Assembly (NCBI RefSeq): GCF_021462225.1
Contig: NC_061801.1
Location: forward strand, 9,110,125 to 9,174,124
DNA length: 64,000 nt
Reading direction: 5' to 3'
Source of the DNA: Girardinichthys multiradiatus
Taxonomy: Eukaryota > Chordata > Actinopteri > Cyprinodontiformes > Goodeidae
The position numbers were made by a program, and so were the translations under genes. The notes under the pieces were generated by a model. It made no database searches. It saw only the letters and a list, made by a program, of their open reading frames with translations, and was not told the origin of the DNA. This document shows, in pieces, positions 13,601-24,465 of the stretch. Numbering within the stretch: the first letter of the stretch is position 1; the number at the start of each line of letters is the position of its first letter.

Positions 13601-16600
13601 TAATTTAAACAGGTCTAACTCGTGGTGTTTTTGCTGTAGTATGGCAGGAATGCTCTGGAAATTGTGATGAAGTCTATTGTAAAGCTCGACGCTCCATTAG
13701 TGCCTCCGCCCTCGAACTTTAAAGGGGATTTCTTCAGAGGTATGAGTCATGTCCTTTGCATGGCACAGACATGAATTTGTCATCCAATCTTCAGGCTTCA
13801 TGTTTTTTTCACAGTATAGATGTTAGTTGTTTTTTTTATTTCAAATTTTATCAGTTATTTTCTTACTGAATAATATTTTCTCTTTGTAGAAATTCAAAGT
13901 GGGTTGATAGGTGTAGGCCTGATAAATGTGGAGGACCGATCTGGAGTGCTTACACTGGACAAAGGTGATTTTAAAATTATGAATGACACTTAAACTAATG
14001 CCTCAGAGTACGCATCCATTCATGTTTAGGTTTTTGCAAAAATGAATAAAATGAAAAAATATTTTACAGACTACAACAACATAGGAAAATTTCTGAACCG
14101 TATATTGGGCATGGAGGTCCAGCAGCAAAATGCTTTGTTCCAGTATTTCTCTGATACACTGGCAGCAGTGATTCAGGAAGCCAAGAAGAATGGCAGATAT
14201 GACATGGGCATTCTGGGTAAGTTGTTGTCATAACATCAAGCTAGTCTGTTGCACTTTGGTGTGTTTCTCCTGATGGTCAGACCACATTTGATCTTAACTG
14301 TTTCAACCTGTAAAAATGCTCTCCCCTTCTGGATGTTAGATCTTGGCTCTGGTGATGAGAAGGTGAAGAAGGTTGACTGTAGAAAGTTTCTGACACCAGG
14401 CTACACTACATCAGGACACGTGGAACTCCACACTGTGAGTCCTTTTGCATTTCTGGATCACAGCTGTATATAATCATCAGATTACAGCATCTTTAAGCTG
14501 ACATTTTGCCTGTTCCTTTCACTTCACAGGTCGGTGTGGAAAGAGGAATGTCTTGGGAAGAAGCTACACACGCCTGGGCAGAGCAGAATGGATCAGATGA
14601 TGGCTTCTATGTCCAGGTAGGAAATTATGAGGAAGGTTCTTGATGAAAAGAAAATCACTATAAACATGGAGCAAGTTGACATCTAATATCCGATGTGAGG
14701 GAGATTTGAAAGTCCCTGCTGTAAAATGTCTTGAGTGATGTTGTCTATTAAGCTCTAAGGAACCCCTTAGTCAAATGACTAAGTCAGACTTAGTCATTTG
14801 ACTTTTCTAACTAAGCTGATGCAGTTTTTTTAGCGGTCATTCTAGCAAGAGCCTCATAGACTTAAACATCTGTAAACGAGCAGAGCATCCAGACAGAAAC
14901 GAGCTAAACCTGTATCTAACTCAGCAGCAACTAACTGTTTTGTAAAATGAAACAAGTAAATGATAGTCATTTTCAATGACACATTTCAGGTTGTTTCCCT
15001 TTTATCCAACAACTAGATTTTTGTTTTTTTTCTATGAAAAGTAAATTAATTTGCTCCGTTTAATCTGTTGTGGAAGAAACATCTTGCAGAGTCTCCTGTG
15101 TGTCTTTAACTATTGATCATTTTCTACTTAATGACCTCAGGAAACATTTTATTCCTGATATGCCTGTCGTTTGGACTGAAATATTGATGCTGGTTTTAAT
15201 GTCTTAGCTTTTTGTTAATGAATAATAGACAGGAACGTTCTCAAGTCTAAGAAGATTTGTTTTTATTCAGCTAATAGACATTAAGCAGAGTGACTTCATC
15301 TTTTTCTATGAAGGTTTGCTGTGGTTTTGTTTTTAATTATTTCATACAGTCATTGCTGTCCACTGCTGTATTGTGTTTTCATATAACATTTAGTTGAGTT
15401 GTGGCTCAGTGGGGAAAATTGGTCAACTGACGCTCATCATATTGAGTTAGATTCCAGCCTACCAAATGTCTTTGAGCTCCCGGGCAGGTCACCCATCCAA
15501 CCCCAAGTCGCCTATTGATCATGCATACTGATGTATGAATTGTCAAGGTAGCTGGTTGAATAAGATGCCAAGGGTAAAAGCACTTTGAGTGGTTTATTAT
15601 GACTAGAAAAGAGCTATTTTACTGCAATCCATTTTCTATTTATAATGTGATCAAGGTTCTTCTCCCAAAGATTCCTCTCTATCTTCATTTGATTTTCGTG
15701 GCTAATACTGCTAAGCATAACATTTCCAACCAGGATATTGTTGTTTCTTGCCCATAAGCAGTCACAGATGCTATTATTTATCTTTTGTGTGCATGACTGA
15801 ATTTCAGATGAGAAATAACAGGAAAACAGCCATACTGGTCAAAGAAGTGAACACTAAGAAGAGGCTGTTCCTGGTGTACAGGCCAAACACTGGCAGACAA
15901 GTCAAACTGGAAACGTATGGAGACATCAAAAAGAAGTTTAAAAAGGTATGTTTCCCTCTTTCCTGACTATTATGGACATAAAAATTAACTAAATATTTTG
16001 TCAAGATCGATACATTTTTTTTCTCCTCTATTAGGTGCTGTCAGAAGATGCCAAGCAGCACTGGACTGACCAGTATCAGTCATCAGCAAAAATATGCTCT
16101 CATGCATACTGGTGTGTACACTTTACATCCACTTCTTACACCTAAAAGCACCAGTAGTGTGTCAAAGCAGTTATTTAGGAGCGTGTTTCTGGTGCTGTCT
16201 TTGGTCGTAATCTCCTGGTGTAATCTGCCTTTAGGCGCGGTAACTGCAAGAAAGCATCAGTGGGTCTGCTGTGTGAAGTTGGGCTACGCTGCAGGACGTA
16301 CCATGTTCTGTGCGGCTCTGTGCTCAGTGTGTGGAATGAACTGGAAGAAGTGCTTTCTCCAGTCAGTGGAAGCAACGTCAAGGTGCAGATTGTCCGCCTC
16401 CGAACAGAAGATGGACAGAGGATAGTTGGCAAGTTGAAAAAGTTCCTTTGCTAATGCACTGAAAGGAACATGTTTTTTTCATTATGATGAAACTGTTTTG
16501 GTCCATCATCAAATGATTTATGCATAAACATGTGACAATGTTTGTTATAGTTAATAGGAAACGATGCAAAAACACACACTCATTGTAAACATCTTTTTTC

Positions 16601-16757
16601 CCTTCTTCTTTTAGGGTTGATCATTCCAGCAAACTGTGTGTCTCCATTGATTAACAAGCTCTCAACATCAGACCAGAACCAGCAGCTGGCTGTGCAGGAG
16701 CAGCAGAAGAGGCAGCTGCTCCACCCTCAAAGTCTTACTCATATAATCAACACATAA
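1669..16757 (+). CDS. sbno1: Strawberry notch homolog 1 (helicase-like nuclear regulator), 32 coding exons
   Basis: Coding exons by splice sites and frame: 1669-1788, 1884-1982, 2096-2323, 2418-2556, 2957-3057, 3138-3228, 3570-3730, 8147-8280, 8402-8492, 8578-8739, 8878-9013, 9112-9217, 9316-9469, 9552-9734, 9944-10041, 10125-10276, 10397-10600, 10680-10847, 10935-11104, 11197-11328, 13030-13165, 13286-13398, 13486-13557, 13640-13739, 13890-13964, 14070-14216, 14340-14434, 14530-14616, 15808-15945, 16035-16111, 16235-16428, 16615-16757. They sum to 4206 nt, or 1401 aa plus stop, close to human SBNO1 (about 1390 aa). Seen: Walker [12 protein letters not shown] (about 330-340), DECH box (447-450), an acidic/serine tract and Lys-rich stretch (about 720-800), and helicase motif VI QFGRTHR (about 987-993). 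The family is an SF2-like helicase that acts in the nucleus in Notch-linked and transcriptional regulation; activity here is inferred from conservation. The start ATG follows an acceptor immediately. The weakest boundary is the acceptor at 10934, which has a poor pyrimidine tract. Confidence 0.96.
2411..2420 (+). promoter_or_regulatory. Tandem NAGNAG splice acceptor of sbno1 exon 4
   Basis: The acceptor reads tcagcag, so two AG dinucleotides lie three bases apart (ending 2414 and 2417). Use of the first would add one Gln codon before the Ile codon; both keep the frame. Such acceptors commonly give one-residue isoforms. Which is used cannot be told from DNA alone. Confidence 0.6.
4654..6263 (+). 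mobile_element. Tc1/mariner element, family A, copy 1 (dead)
   Basis: A 1610-bp element flanked by TA on both sides. It carries terminal inverted repeats of about 200 bp (4654-4854 and 6065-6263) that begin CAGGTCCTTCTCAAAATATT. The transposase frame (4982-5986) has the same length as the intact copy at 32400-33404 but is interrupted by in-frame stops: one at a Gln codon near 5235, two at Trp codons (near 5388 and 5808) and one at a Gly codon near 5452. Because it has no indels, decay has been by point mutation only. It is inserted in an sbno1 intron in the sense direction. Confidence 0.95.
4982..5986 (+). pseudogene. Broken Tc1-A transposase (copy 1)
   Basis: Homologous along its full length to the 334-aa DD34E transposase of the copy at 32.4 kb: N-terminal helix-turn-helix followed by the DDE domain. 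At least four nonsense codons interrupt it, so no functional protein is expected. The longest open pieces are 84 aa (N-terminal DNA-binding part) and about 104 aa (DDE part). Confidence 0.93.
6830..7930. other. Unidentified block inside an sbno1 intron
   Basis: This stretch is less AT-rich than the surrounding intron and has several overlapping open frames of 60-108 codons on both strands (for example + 7195-7431 and 7558-7743; - 7297-7623 and 7503-7772). None shows a motif I recognise. It may be a decayed coding part of a transposable element, but I see no terminal repeats and cannot name a family. Confidence 0.3.
11345..11873 (+). mobile_element. Tc1/mariner element, family D, 3' fragment
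   Basis: Carries the C-terminal part of a Tc1 transposase in an open frame (11347-11625): [14 protein letters not shown] marks the segment around the last catalytic Glu, and the frame ends HTQY. It is followed by a right terminal repeat that ends TTTTTTGAGCAGTGTA near 11873, a terminus common in fish Tc1 families. The 5' two thirds are missing. It begins within about 20 bases of the splice donor of the preceding sbno1 exon. Confidence 0.85.
11874..13029 (+). other. sbno1 intron portion with a MITE-like repeat
   Basis: Between the Tc1-D fragment and the exon at 13030. Part of it (about 12360-12650) resembles sequence at about 41860-42085, described separately. I see no coding exon; the open frames here are unrelated to SBNO1. 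Confidence 0.5.
12360..12650. repeat. MITE-like repeat related to the one at 41.4-42.1 kb
   Basis: Shares a stretch with 41860-42085: both carry a ccatgg-containing segment followed by TCAGTGAACAGCAGTCT and then a similar gtcacat. The end near 12640 (agccagtggaaaagc) resembles termini of fish hAT/Harbinger-type miniature elements. Family assignment is from memory and tentative; boundaries are approximate. Confidence 0.45.
14769..14803. repeat. Perfect inverted repeat, 17-nt arms with 1-nt centre
   Basis: The arm AGTCAAATGACTAAGTC (14769-14785) is followed by one base and its exact reverse complement (14787-14803). It lies within an sbno1 intron and would form a strong hairpin in RNA. It does not match any of the transposon termini in the window. 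Confidence 0.9.
15397..15640 (+). repeat. tRNA-derived SINE (diverged)
   Basis: Begins with a tRNA box A-like segment (gtggctcagtgg, 15408-15419) and a weak box B (about 15444-15460). The body includes tgatgtatgaattg and AAAGCACTTTGAGTGG, and it ends with a gactagaaaagagcta-like tail and catccattt-type sequence. This layout matches common acanthomorph tRNA-SINEs (from memory). It is heavily mutated. Confidence 0.65.
16429..16614 (+). other. GC-AG intron, last intron of sbno1
   Basis: Only the junction after 16428 restores the conserved reading VGLIIPAN. The donor then reads GCAAGT, a perfect match to the GC-type donor, with acceptor ttttag at 16609-16614. Using the GT six bases downstream would shift the frame into a stop. 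Confidence 0.85.
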
Positions 16758-18660
16758 CGTAGTTTCAGTCCAAACTCTGCCCCCTGAGTCCACGATCCAC
16801 TCAGCAGGCATCTGGTTCTGATAATGTGTTGGTGCGCTGCATGCTACAGGGCCGCTGTTCCTCTCTCTCCACAGTTGTCCCCTGAGGGCCCAAAGTTTGG
16901 TGGCAAGCTGTGCTGACTGTTGGATGTAAAACAGTAGTTGTATTCCTTCACCTGTTTGTGCTATTGTTTTCACATGAAGATCTCTTATTGTACTCTGATA
17001 TTCAGAGTGAGGTTTGTGATGCAGTCAAGACAGCTTTAAACTAGGAGGGCACAGAATGTGAGCCGTCCACTTCCTGTTGAATTTTCAAGCCTGTTTTGTC
17101 AAGTTTTTGTCAAGCTGTTTTGGCATGCAGCAAAAAGTTCCTAATTCCAGGCTAAAGATGAATGAAACAAAACCACTAGACTAGGGTCAGCCTGCTTTTA
17201 ACACCGACCAACTTGTTTAGCTGTTTTTGTTTGTTTTGCAGACGGGTCTCATCTTTAGCAAATTTGGTATATTTGTTTTATTTTGGATTCCATAACTTAG
17301 TTTCTAGGAAAAACACATGCAGTGACATAAAGGCATTTTAAACTACTGTCAGTTGGGCACATCCAGAAAGCGTTAAGGAGAACTTTATTATTTACTATCA
17401 CCTCTCATGTTGATTAGTGAAGGAAAAAACAACCCAAAGTTATTACTAAAATGTTTTGAGTTGGATTCAGTGGCTAAGTGTCGTCCTTCACTGTTATAAG
17501 CAGTATAAAGACCTGAAATAAATGGTTTGAGGTTTAAATATGCTCTAGTGTTAAATGGTATAAATGTAACGTTTCGAAAAGACATTTCTTCCCCTGTAGT
17601 TTTTGTTTTTAATGTCTGTTACTGGTCATTAAACGATAACAGTATCAAGTGTTTGAGACCCAGAAAAAAACTTTATATACTCTGAGAAATAGGTCTCTAG
17701 ACATCCATCACTGCACTAGTGTCATAAATCAATTATTAAATGTCATTTATATTGCTTATATATGCTGTTGGAAATGCCTTGCTACTCTGCCATTTAAAGC
17801 GAAGCTAAGAAAATTACTAAGGAATACCCAGCCAAAGGGTTGTCACTAGAATGAAAAAGGCCTGGTCCTTGTAACAACCATCTTTTTTGCTTTTTACAAA
17901 AAAAAAAACAGCTCAGGGGTTCATCTCTTAAAAAAACCCAAAATCATATATTTTAGTGCATGTCTGACCAGAGTTTTCATTTAACATTTCTCAGTGCTCC
18001 TTGTTTAGCTGGATTTAAAGCTCGTCTCTTCATTGCACATATTTCATACTCCTCTCCACTTTCCAAGCCTTCTTGAGTCCAGGTATAATCAAATCTGTTT
18101 CTGTGGAATAGCACACCTCTTCTGAACCTTTGGGATTGTATTAAATTATACACAATCTGCACTGGACAGGACAGACCACATTCAGGGTGCATGATCTTTG
18201 CTGAGAGTGAAGAATGAAAAGCAGGATGGTTTTGTATGGAGGTATGCATCCTGACTCTCTGGATTAGATACGATTATGTTCATTAAGTCTGTGTCCTCTC
18301 CTGACTGATAATACATTCAACAAATTGCTTTGTATTATTTGTACAGCTTGGAATTCTTCATGCATCTTTCTGGACACCATTGGGGAGATGCTGCTTATGT
18401 GTTTAAACTTGAATGTGCACCTTGTAAAAGCCAACACCTCATGTTTTGTCTCTCGGGGTGTCGTGTGTATATAAGAGAGTAATTTGTGAAATGCCATTGA
18501 TAAAATGAAAAAAGAATGGCAAGTAGATCCTTCTGAAGTTAAAACTCTTGAACTGTTTTCTTTTCTCCCTATTCATTGCACGAGTTGCACTACTGTCAAA
18601 TGTACAAGTCAACATTGCGTGTAAATGCATCTTCAATAAAGCTTGGTATATATACTTCTA
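16758..18660 (+). other. sbno1 3' UTR
   Basis: Non-coding sequence after the TAA stop at 16755-16757. A clear AATAAA lies at 18635-18640, so the transcript probably ends near 18650-18670. No repeats or coding frames of note. Confidence 0.6.
18635..18640 (+). terminator. Likely polyadenylation signal of sbno1
   Basis: AATAAA, about 1.9 kb after the stop codon. It is the best match to a polyadenylation signal in the region, followed by T-rich sequence. No transcript evidence is available. Confidence 0.55.
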
Positions 18661-18839
18661 TCTTGTTTGCAGAACTGCAAATAGCTTTAGCTTGTGTATG
18701 CATGACTAGCAAACTTAAAATCTTGGAATTATTCACAATTTTTTGTAAACCTTTATATTTTATTGCCATTTGAAAGTTGGTGTCCTCCAAAAACATTCAT
18801 ACTCAAGAGTTTATCACACTTGACAATGCAATAACCACA

Positions 18840-19460
18840 AGCTTCAAGGCATTTTAATGAGATTTTACTGTGCAGTAGACTGTTGAAGGTGGTTGTCCTG
18901 CTAGAACATGACGCTCCATCCCAATCACAAGTCTTTTGCAGCCTCCATCAGGGTTTTTTCTACGATTGCCTGTCATCTAGACTCGCTCCCATAAAGGCCA
19001 GTTTTGTGCTGCCAAAGACTCAGTTGTCTTGATGAATTTTCCTGACTGTGGATCTCTGCAGTTTCTCAAGAGTTACCATAGGGCTCTTGGCTGCTTCTTT
19101 GAATATCTATTGTTTGGCCATACATTTTTCTGTTTTCAGATGATGGATTAAACCATGCTCAGTGAGTTCAAATGTTGTGATATTGTTTTATAACCCAACC
19201 CTGCTTTAATAATCAACACAGCCGTATCCCTGACCTGTCTGCTGTGTTTCTCGGTCTTCATGATGCTGCTTCGCTAATGTTCTCTCACAAACATGAGGCC
19301 TTTATAAAAACGCTGTTTATATTGAGATTACGTTACACAAGAGTGTTTAGTTGCCTTCCTAAAGGTTGTTTTTTTTATTTTAAGGTTATTGTAGTAAATG
19401 GGCTTTAGTATAAATAAATGCAACATTGTAATTTTCTTTTCACAACTTTGTGATCCTTTA
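18840..19460. repeat. Degenerate Tc1-like element F, non-coding copy
   Basis: Contains segments shared with a widespread fish Tc1-like repeat: cctgacctgtctgctgtgtt followed by cggtcttcatgatgctg, then gaggcctttataaa and ttatattgagattacgtta. The same family is recognisable at 25037-25257, 29395-29880, 31962-34262 and 60762-61118. No transposase frame survives. Boundaries are approximate. Confidence 0.6.
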
Positions 19461-20480
19461 TAAATGTTGCAATGTTGTGAACATATTTACTGTCCTAGAT
19501 TACATATTGGTCGGTTGTTCCTTTTAATGCTTAATATTTAAATGGTATAAAAAGGGTAGAAAAACACTAAAAAGTACAGAGTAATCTCTGCATTGAATTT
19601 AATAGTATTGCTATAGTATTTACACCAGGACTGGTGGGTTACTTTGACTAAAACTAAATAGTACAATGTCATTGATTTAATTAACACAGAGAACCATGAA
19701 AGGTATAACTTAAATTCTTCAGTAAAATTGTTCCACCAATAACTTAATTATTTAATCGAAGCCTGTACTTTACTTATATTAACACTTAAACCGGTTTAAA
19801 ATAGAAAAACAGACTAAAGAACACGGACTGCCCTGCTGGGGCCTGGGTCATGAGTCGGCGGGTCAAACATAGTGACCATGTGGCCCTCAGGGACTCCTGG
19901 GAAGTAAAAGTCTTGAAGAGACTTATTTCAGATGGAAAACGACCACATGTTTCCTCTCTACAGCGATCTTTAAGAGCAGATTCACTCATCAGTGGATGGA
20001 GGGATGGAAACCACCACACAAACAAAACCAGGTATCAAACTGCTTATATTATTTTTTCTTTCATACTCTTAAAAAAAAAAAAAAAAAAAAGTTTAGTTGC
20101 TTTTTTGACAGGATTAAAAGTTTAAACTAAGATAAGATATACCTACAAAAAGCTACGTGTTTTACGTTGAAACGCGTTTTTCTGTTGTAAAAAATTAAAA
20201 TTTTGCATTTCAAAAACATTTTTCACATCTAATCAGTTCAAGGCTTTAATCTGATTAAAGTATTCCAAAAGTATGGGCTGGAGTTAACTTTCTGATAAAT
20301 ATTGTTAAATGTCGAAAAAACGCGTGTTCGGCTGCGTGCGAATTTCTCGGCTTCGTGGTGGAAATCCCGTTTTTAAGTCGTTTTCTTGACAAAGCCGCAT
20401 TGGATGGCAGCAGTGTTAAAAAGCACTGTGGGTGTCAATATAAAGTGACGGCCATATTTGCCGGTGCCGCTGTTGTAAAC
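19461..20480. other. Spacer between sbno1 and cdk2ap1
   Basis: AT-rich intergenic sequence with a 20-base A tract near 20070-20090. No gene recognised. The last 100 bases before 20541 probably hold the cdk2ap1 promoter and 5' UTR; no TATA box is evident. Confidence 0.5.
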
Positions 20481-20540
20481 AAAAAGTGAGAGACAGACGC
20501 TTCACTGAATTTCGGGTCATTTTTATTTCTTTAATTTACA

Positions 20541-23500
20541 ATGTCTTTGGGAATGTCTTACAAACCAAACGTCCATCAGCACATTCCGGGAACTTCTGGG
20601 AACCAGGGTAAGGAGAAAACGTGGGCGAAAATCAAAGTATCCGCTTGTTAAATCGAGTGTTAAATTCGGGGTCTCGGAGAATACCTGGAGAAAGACCGTG
20701 TCTGTAGTTTTTGTCCAGTTATATATATAGGGTCAGATCCTGGGAGCTAGGCTAATTCATATCCGCCATTATTACTAATGTAAAAGAGCGCCATCCGTGA
20801 GCCGAGACGGCGGAAAAACGCGGTGGGGATGCGAGGAAAGGCGTCGGGGATTCCGAAAATGTGGTTCTTGGTGGTCCGGGGCCGCGGTCCCGCCGTGGGG
20901 TTGCGGATCCACGGTGACAAAAATGTATCACTTATGTCTTCTTTAGCCAGCCTTGTTCCGTTTCCTCCATGATGCTCCTCAGTCGGAGCTGCCGATTGAT
21001 CTGCCTCTGAGAAATTTGATGTCTCTTCGAGGACATCTGGTGGTGGAGAGGGAATATTACAGCTAGACAAAGCAGCAGGGTGGAGGGCTCACAGTGTTCA
21101 CAATCACACTGTTATCAGCTAAATATAGTTCAAATAAAAAAATTGTATATTTGGATATACTGACGGATATGGATGGATCACTTCATGTGCAGCGTTTCAA
21201 ATGAAATGACCAAAAATAGGACTTTTATACAGGACACATTGCAGAAAAATCGTACTTTTTTTTTTTTTTTTTTTTTTGCAATGTGTTAAATGCATTTTTT
21301 TCAAGGGAAACACAACTTTATGTATTCAATTTTCTTTTCATCCTGCCAACAGCTGGAAACCTTCCTTCCCCCTCAGCAGCAAACCTGGCTACATTGCAAT
21401 CCTACAGGCCCATTCTGAGTGACTATGGACCTCCATCTCTGGGATTCTCACAGGTAACCACTTAGGAAGTGCTATTACTATAAGTTGTATTTATTTATAA
21501 GATTAGATGAAAAGTGGTCTGTATTTTTCTTTAGCTAATTAACTTGAAACGGCAAGTCTTTTAGTCTACAAATGATATTCAGTACATATTTTCCTTAACA
21601 GCTCAATTCATTATGCTCTTCAAAAACCTTTCTGGGAAAATGTTATAACATTGCCTTCTGGTTGGAGCAATTCATTTTCCTCATATATTTGTCATCACAC
21701 AGTCAGGAACTTAACCCCATCAAGAATCTTTGGGATGTCCTGGAGAAGAATTTCCGAGCGGTCCAACTTTTCTCTCTGTACTTCTCTCCGTATAAGATAT
21801 TGGCAAAAAATGTATGCAACTCTGCAGATAAATAAATGTGACAATGCAAAAGCTTATTGAAACCACAGTGAATACCTGCCATAATTAAAGCGAAAGGTGG
21901 TACAGGCAGTCGATAATAGCAAAGAATGTCATACTTTGCATTTTCATGATTGTCAGTACATTCATGAGCAAAAAGTAAGTACATCCTTGCTGCTTCCATA
22001 GGATTTAAGAGCAAAAGTAGCAGCCATGTGTTGCTGTTTAAATGCACTGTATTAACTTATCATCAGTAAGCTTGGCAGCTTTTATAAAAGGAGTTTGTGC
22101 AGTTTGTTGCTATGGAGAATACAGATGCGTGTTGACACAGTGCCAAGCAGACAACATATCAGCAACGACCTTAAAGAAGCAACTGTTGCAGCCCATCAAA
22201 CTTGTAAGGGTCACAAGGCCATTTTCAAACTATTTCAAGTTCATCAGTCACAGGTAGAAAATGTTAAACATGGCTGCCAATCTCCACAGAAGTGGGTGTC
22301 CCAACATTTTCACCCCAAAGTCAGATTGTTTAAGTTTTAGAGAAATCGCAACAACAACAAAAAATCTAAGAGCTCCATCTTAGACTCTACCGACCTTAGT
22401 GCATTTAAGTTCACGACAGCACAGTTGGAAAAAGACTGAAAAATGTCCTGCTTGTTTGAATGGCCACAGCTTCTTCTGATTAAAACCAAAATGGCAGCAG
22501 GAGTTCCATCTGAATGAGCAAAAGATGAATGAGCATATTGGAACTTGTCCCCAACAGAATAAGAGTATTCCCTTACGACTAAAATAACAAAATTAAGCCA
22601 ACCTGAAAATCTTACTGTTAGATGTGTTTAAGAAATATTAGCTCATAAGTCTGATATGATCAAAGGTTTATCAATCTCTCTTTCTGAAATGTAAACAAAG
22701 GGTTACATGCAAAATCTGGAGTTATTTTACCTGAATTAATAAAAGTTTGTAAGAGACAAAAAGCAAGAATTCAGAAAGAAGGGGTGGACCCAACACAAGT
22801 CTCTTTTAATCTGTCAGCGAAGACCACCACTAAACCACGATAAAACTGATGAGAGGATTGCTTACTTTGGTTCGGAATCAGACTGTTTTATCACCTCTCT
22901 TTGGGAATGAAATTCGGAGCCCCGCAGATGCAGGTCCCTACTTCCCTCTTGAATTCTGCTGATGAGAATAATCCCGATACACAGCTGTTCGGCCGGGAAG
23001 GTCACGCTCCAACCTGTCAGCACTTTTCTCCTTGCACTGGCATTAAATGTTTAGGAGGTTCTTCTCTGGAGAATCTGGAATCGAATTGTCAAAAGCTGTG
23101 ATGATGTGTGAAAGAGGAATTTTCCTGAAGCTTTGAAAGCATCAAAAACAAAAATGTACAATGAATAGAAACAATTAAGCAAAAAAAAAAAAAAAAAATC
23201 TTAAACAAGTAGACCAGGTGTGGATTTAACAGGGTTAGTCCATTTGGTTCTATGTGTTTCGTAGTGTGTCTCGGACTTTTCTCTGAATGAGCATAAAACC
23301 GCTCACAGAGGTTGCCCAATGTGACGCCATCAGGCACTGATCACCAAGCAAGGAAAATAATTTTCCAAAACAATTTGTTTTTTGGCACATTACACAATCA
23401 AGGCAAAAAAGCTTTTCCGAACCATATTGTTTAAATGTCAGAGAGAGGGATCGTAAAGAACTGCCTTTGTTGATGAGACTAAGACTATCCCTCTAGCTGG

Positions 23501-24465
23501 AAGCCTGTGAGTGGGCAGCAAAGCCTCGGTGACCCCATTGTCTTGTGTCATGATGTATGTTTGGATGGGTTGTACTGGAATTCTAATTTCCCCTCGGGGA
23601 TCAATAAAGTATCTTTGAATTGAATTGCTCAAGGTTACCGAGATGTAATATTCTACATGTGCATTGAAAGCTTAACATTAACTCCCTATTTAATATTGGA
23701 GTGAGCCACACACTGAATTACCATTAAAAAGTTAACCACTCATGTTTAAGTTTTGGGTCATTTCTAAAGCTTATTGAGCTCTAAACTTGCACAATAAGAG
23801 GATTCGCTTCAAATAACTCTATTTGAGACATACCGACATGCATCTAAACAATATTTGTTGAGCATTAAATGCCTCCGGATCCTAAACAGTAAATGTTTTT
23901 ACAATCCCAGGAACATGGAGGCCTTTTGCAAAGCTTTGGAGTAATAGATCTGCCAACAGCTTTCTAAGCGTTGTAGTCACTACAAAGTATTAAATAACTA
24001 ACTCAATAGTTATAAATACTGCTTTTGAAGGCTGAGACTATTCATTAGAACATTTCTCGATAACTTTCATGAAGTATTTAAGTGAGCGGTAAAGCATCAA
24101 ACCTAAATTGATTGAGGAGCTCAGTTGAAATGTTTTAGTCTCATTTATTTGCTCCGACGCAGGGCTCCACCGGCAGCCAAGTGCCTCAGAACAAATATGC
24201 GGAGCTGCTGGCCATCATCGAAGAGCTTGGAAAGGAAATCAGGCCCACGTACGCTGGGAGCAAGAGTGCAATGGAGAGACTGAAAAGAGGTAAAGTGGAA
24301 ACATTTTTTTGTCATTGCAGTAGTACATTGACATTAATAAGTGTGATAATTGTAACAACGGTTTGTTCATCTAAATGTGCAATTCTTTTTTGAACAGGGA
24401 TAATTCACGCCAGAGGGCTGGTGCGTGAATGCTTGGCTGAGACTGAAAGAAATGCAAGGTCCTAG
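20541..24465 (+). CDS. cdk2ap1: CDK2-associated protein 1 (DOC-1), 4 coding exons
   Basis: Coding exons 20541-20607, 21353-21453, 24163-24289 and 24398-24465 join in frame to 363 nt, or 120 aa plus stop; human CDK2AP1 has 115 aa. The N-terminus reads [10 protein letters not shown]; the mammalian protein starts at MSYKPN, so the second ATG (20553) could be the main start. The C-terminal 60 residues (from [20 protein letters not shown] to the last residues NARS) differ from the human sequence, as I recall it, at about one position. The family binds CDK2 and DNA polymerase alpha/primase and is a subunit of the NuRD chromatin complex; the conserved C-terminal half forms a helical dimerisation domain. 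Intron 2 (21454-24162) carries transposon remnants. The gene lies downstream of sbno1 in the same direction. Confidence 0.96.
20750..20950. other. CpG-rich segment in cdk2ap1 intron 1
   Basis: A short GC- and CpG-rich block (for example ggccgcggtcccgccgtggg near 20880) in an otherwise AT-rich intron, about 200-400 bases after the first coding exon. It is probably the downstream part of the promoter CpG island. An antisense open frame (20747-21070) crosses it but has no recognisable domain. Confidence 0.4.
21256..21277 (+). repeat. T22 homopolymer tract
   Basis: An uninterrupted run of 22 T upstream of the second coding exon of cdk2ap1, about 75 bases before the acceptor at 21352. Likely length-variable. 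Confidence 0.9.
21690..21930 (+). repeat. Decayed Tc1-like transposase C-terminal remnant
   Basis: One frame reads [15 protein letters not shown], a form of the [12 protein letters not shown] signature around the catalytic Glu of Tc1 transposases. It is followed by decayed C-terminal sequence ending near a ttaaagcgaaaggtgg motif. It lies in cdk2ap1 intron 2. Stop codons and missing termini show that it is a relic. Confidence 0.5.
22090..22340 (+). repeat. Decayed Tc1-like transposase N-terminal remnant
   Basis: An open frame reads [18 protein letters not shown] and then [14 protein letters not shown]. This resembles the N-terminal helix-turn-helix of a fish Tc1 transposase (consensus from memory: DLKE..VAAHQ..KG.KAIFK.F.VH.S). 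No DDE domain follows. It lies in cdk2ap1 intron 2. Confidence 0.55.
22341..23437. other. cdk2ap1 intron 2, unannotated stretch
   Basis: AT-rich intronic sequence with a short A tract (about 23180-23198). No gene, RNA or repeat identified. The stretch 23633-24162 after the LINE tail is likewise featureless. Confidence 0.5.
23440..23632 (+). repeat. 3' tail of a Rex1-like LINE, 5'-truncated
   Basis: Ends aatttcccctcggggatcaa followed by taaagtatctttgaattgaatt, the typical 3' end of Rex1/Babar-type fish LINEs. The preceding 150 bases correspond to the end of the reverse-transcriptase ORF and 3' UTR. It is on the + strand in cdk2ap1 intron 2. Only the tail is present, as usual for truncated reverse transcription. 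Confidence 0.65.

Larger units (their letters stand above)
14617..15807 (+). other. sbno1 intron with palindrome and SINE
   Basis: A 1.2-kb intron between coding exons 28 and 29. It contains a perfect 35-nt palindrome (14769-14803) and a diverged SINE (about 15397-15640), each listed separately. I see nothing else. Confidence 0.6.

Noticed and set aside
20747..21070. Antisense 107-codon open frame in cdk2ap1 intron 1
   Set aside because: It crosses a CpG-rich block where stops are rare. It has no recognisable domain and no splice or promoter support.
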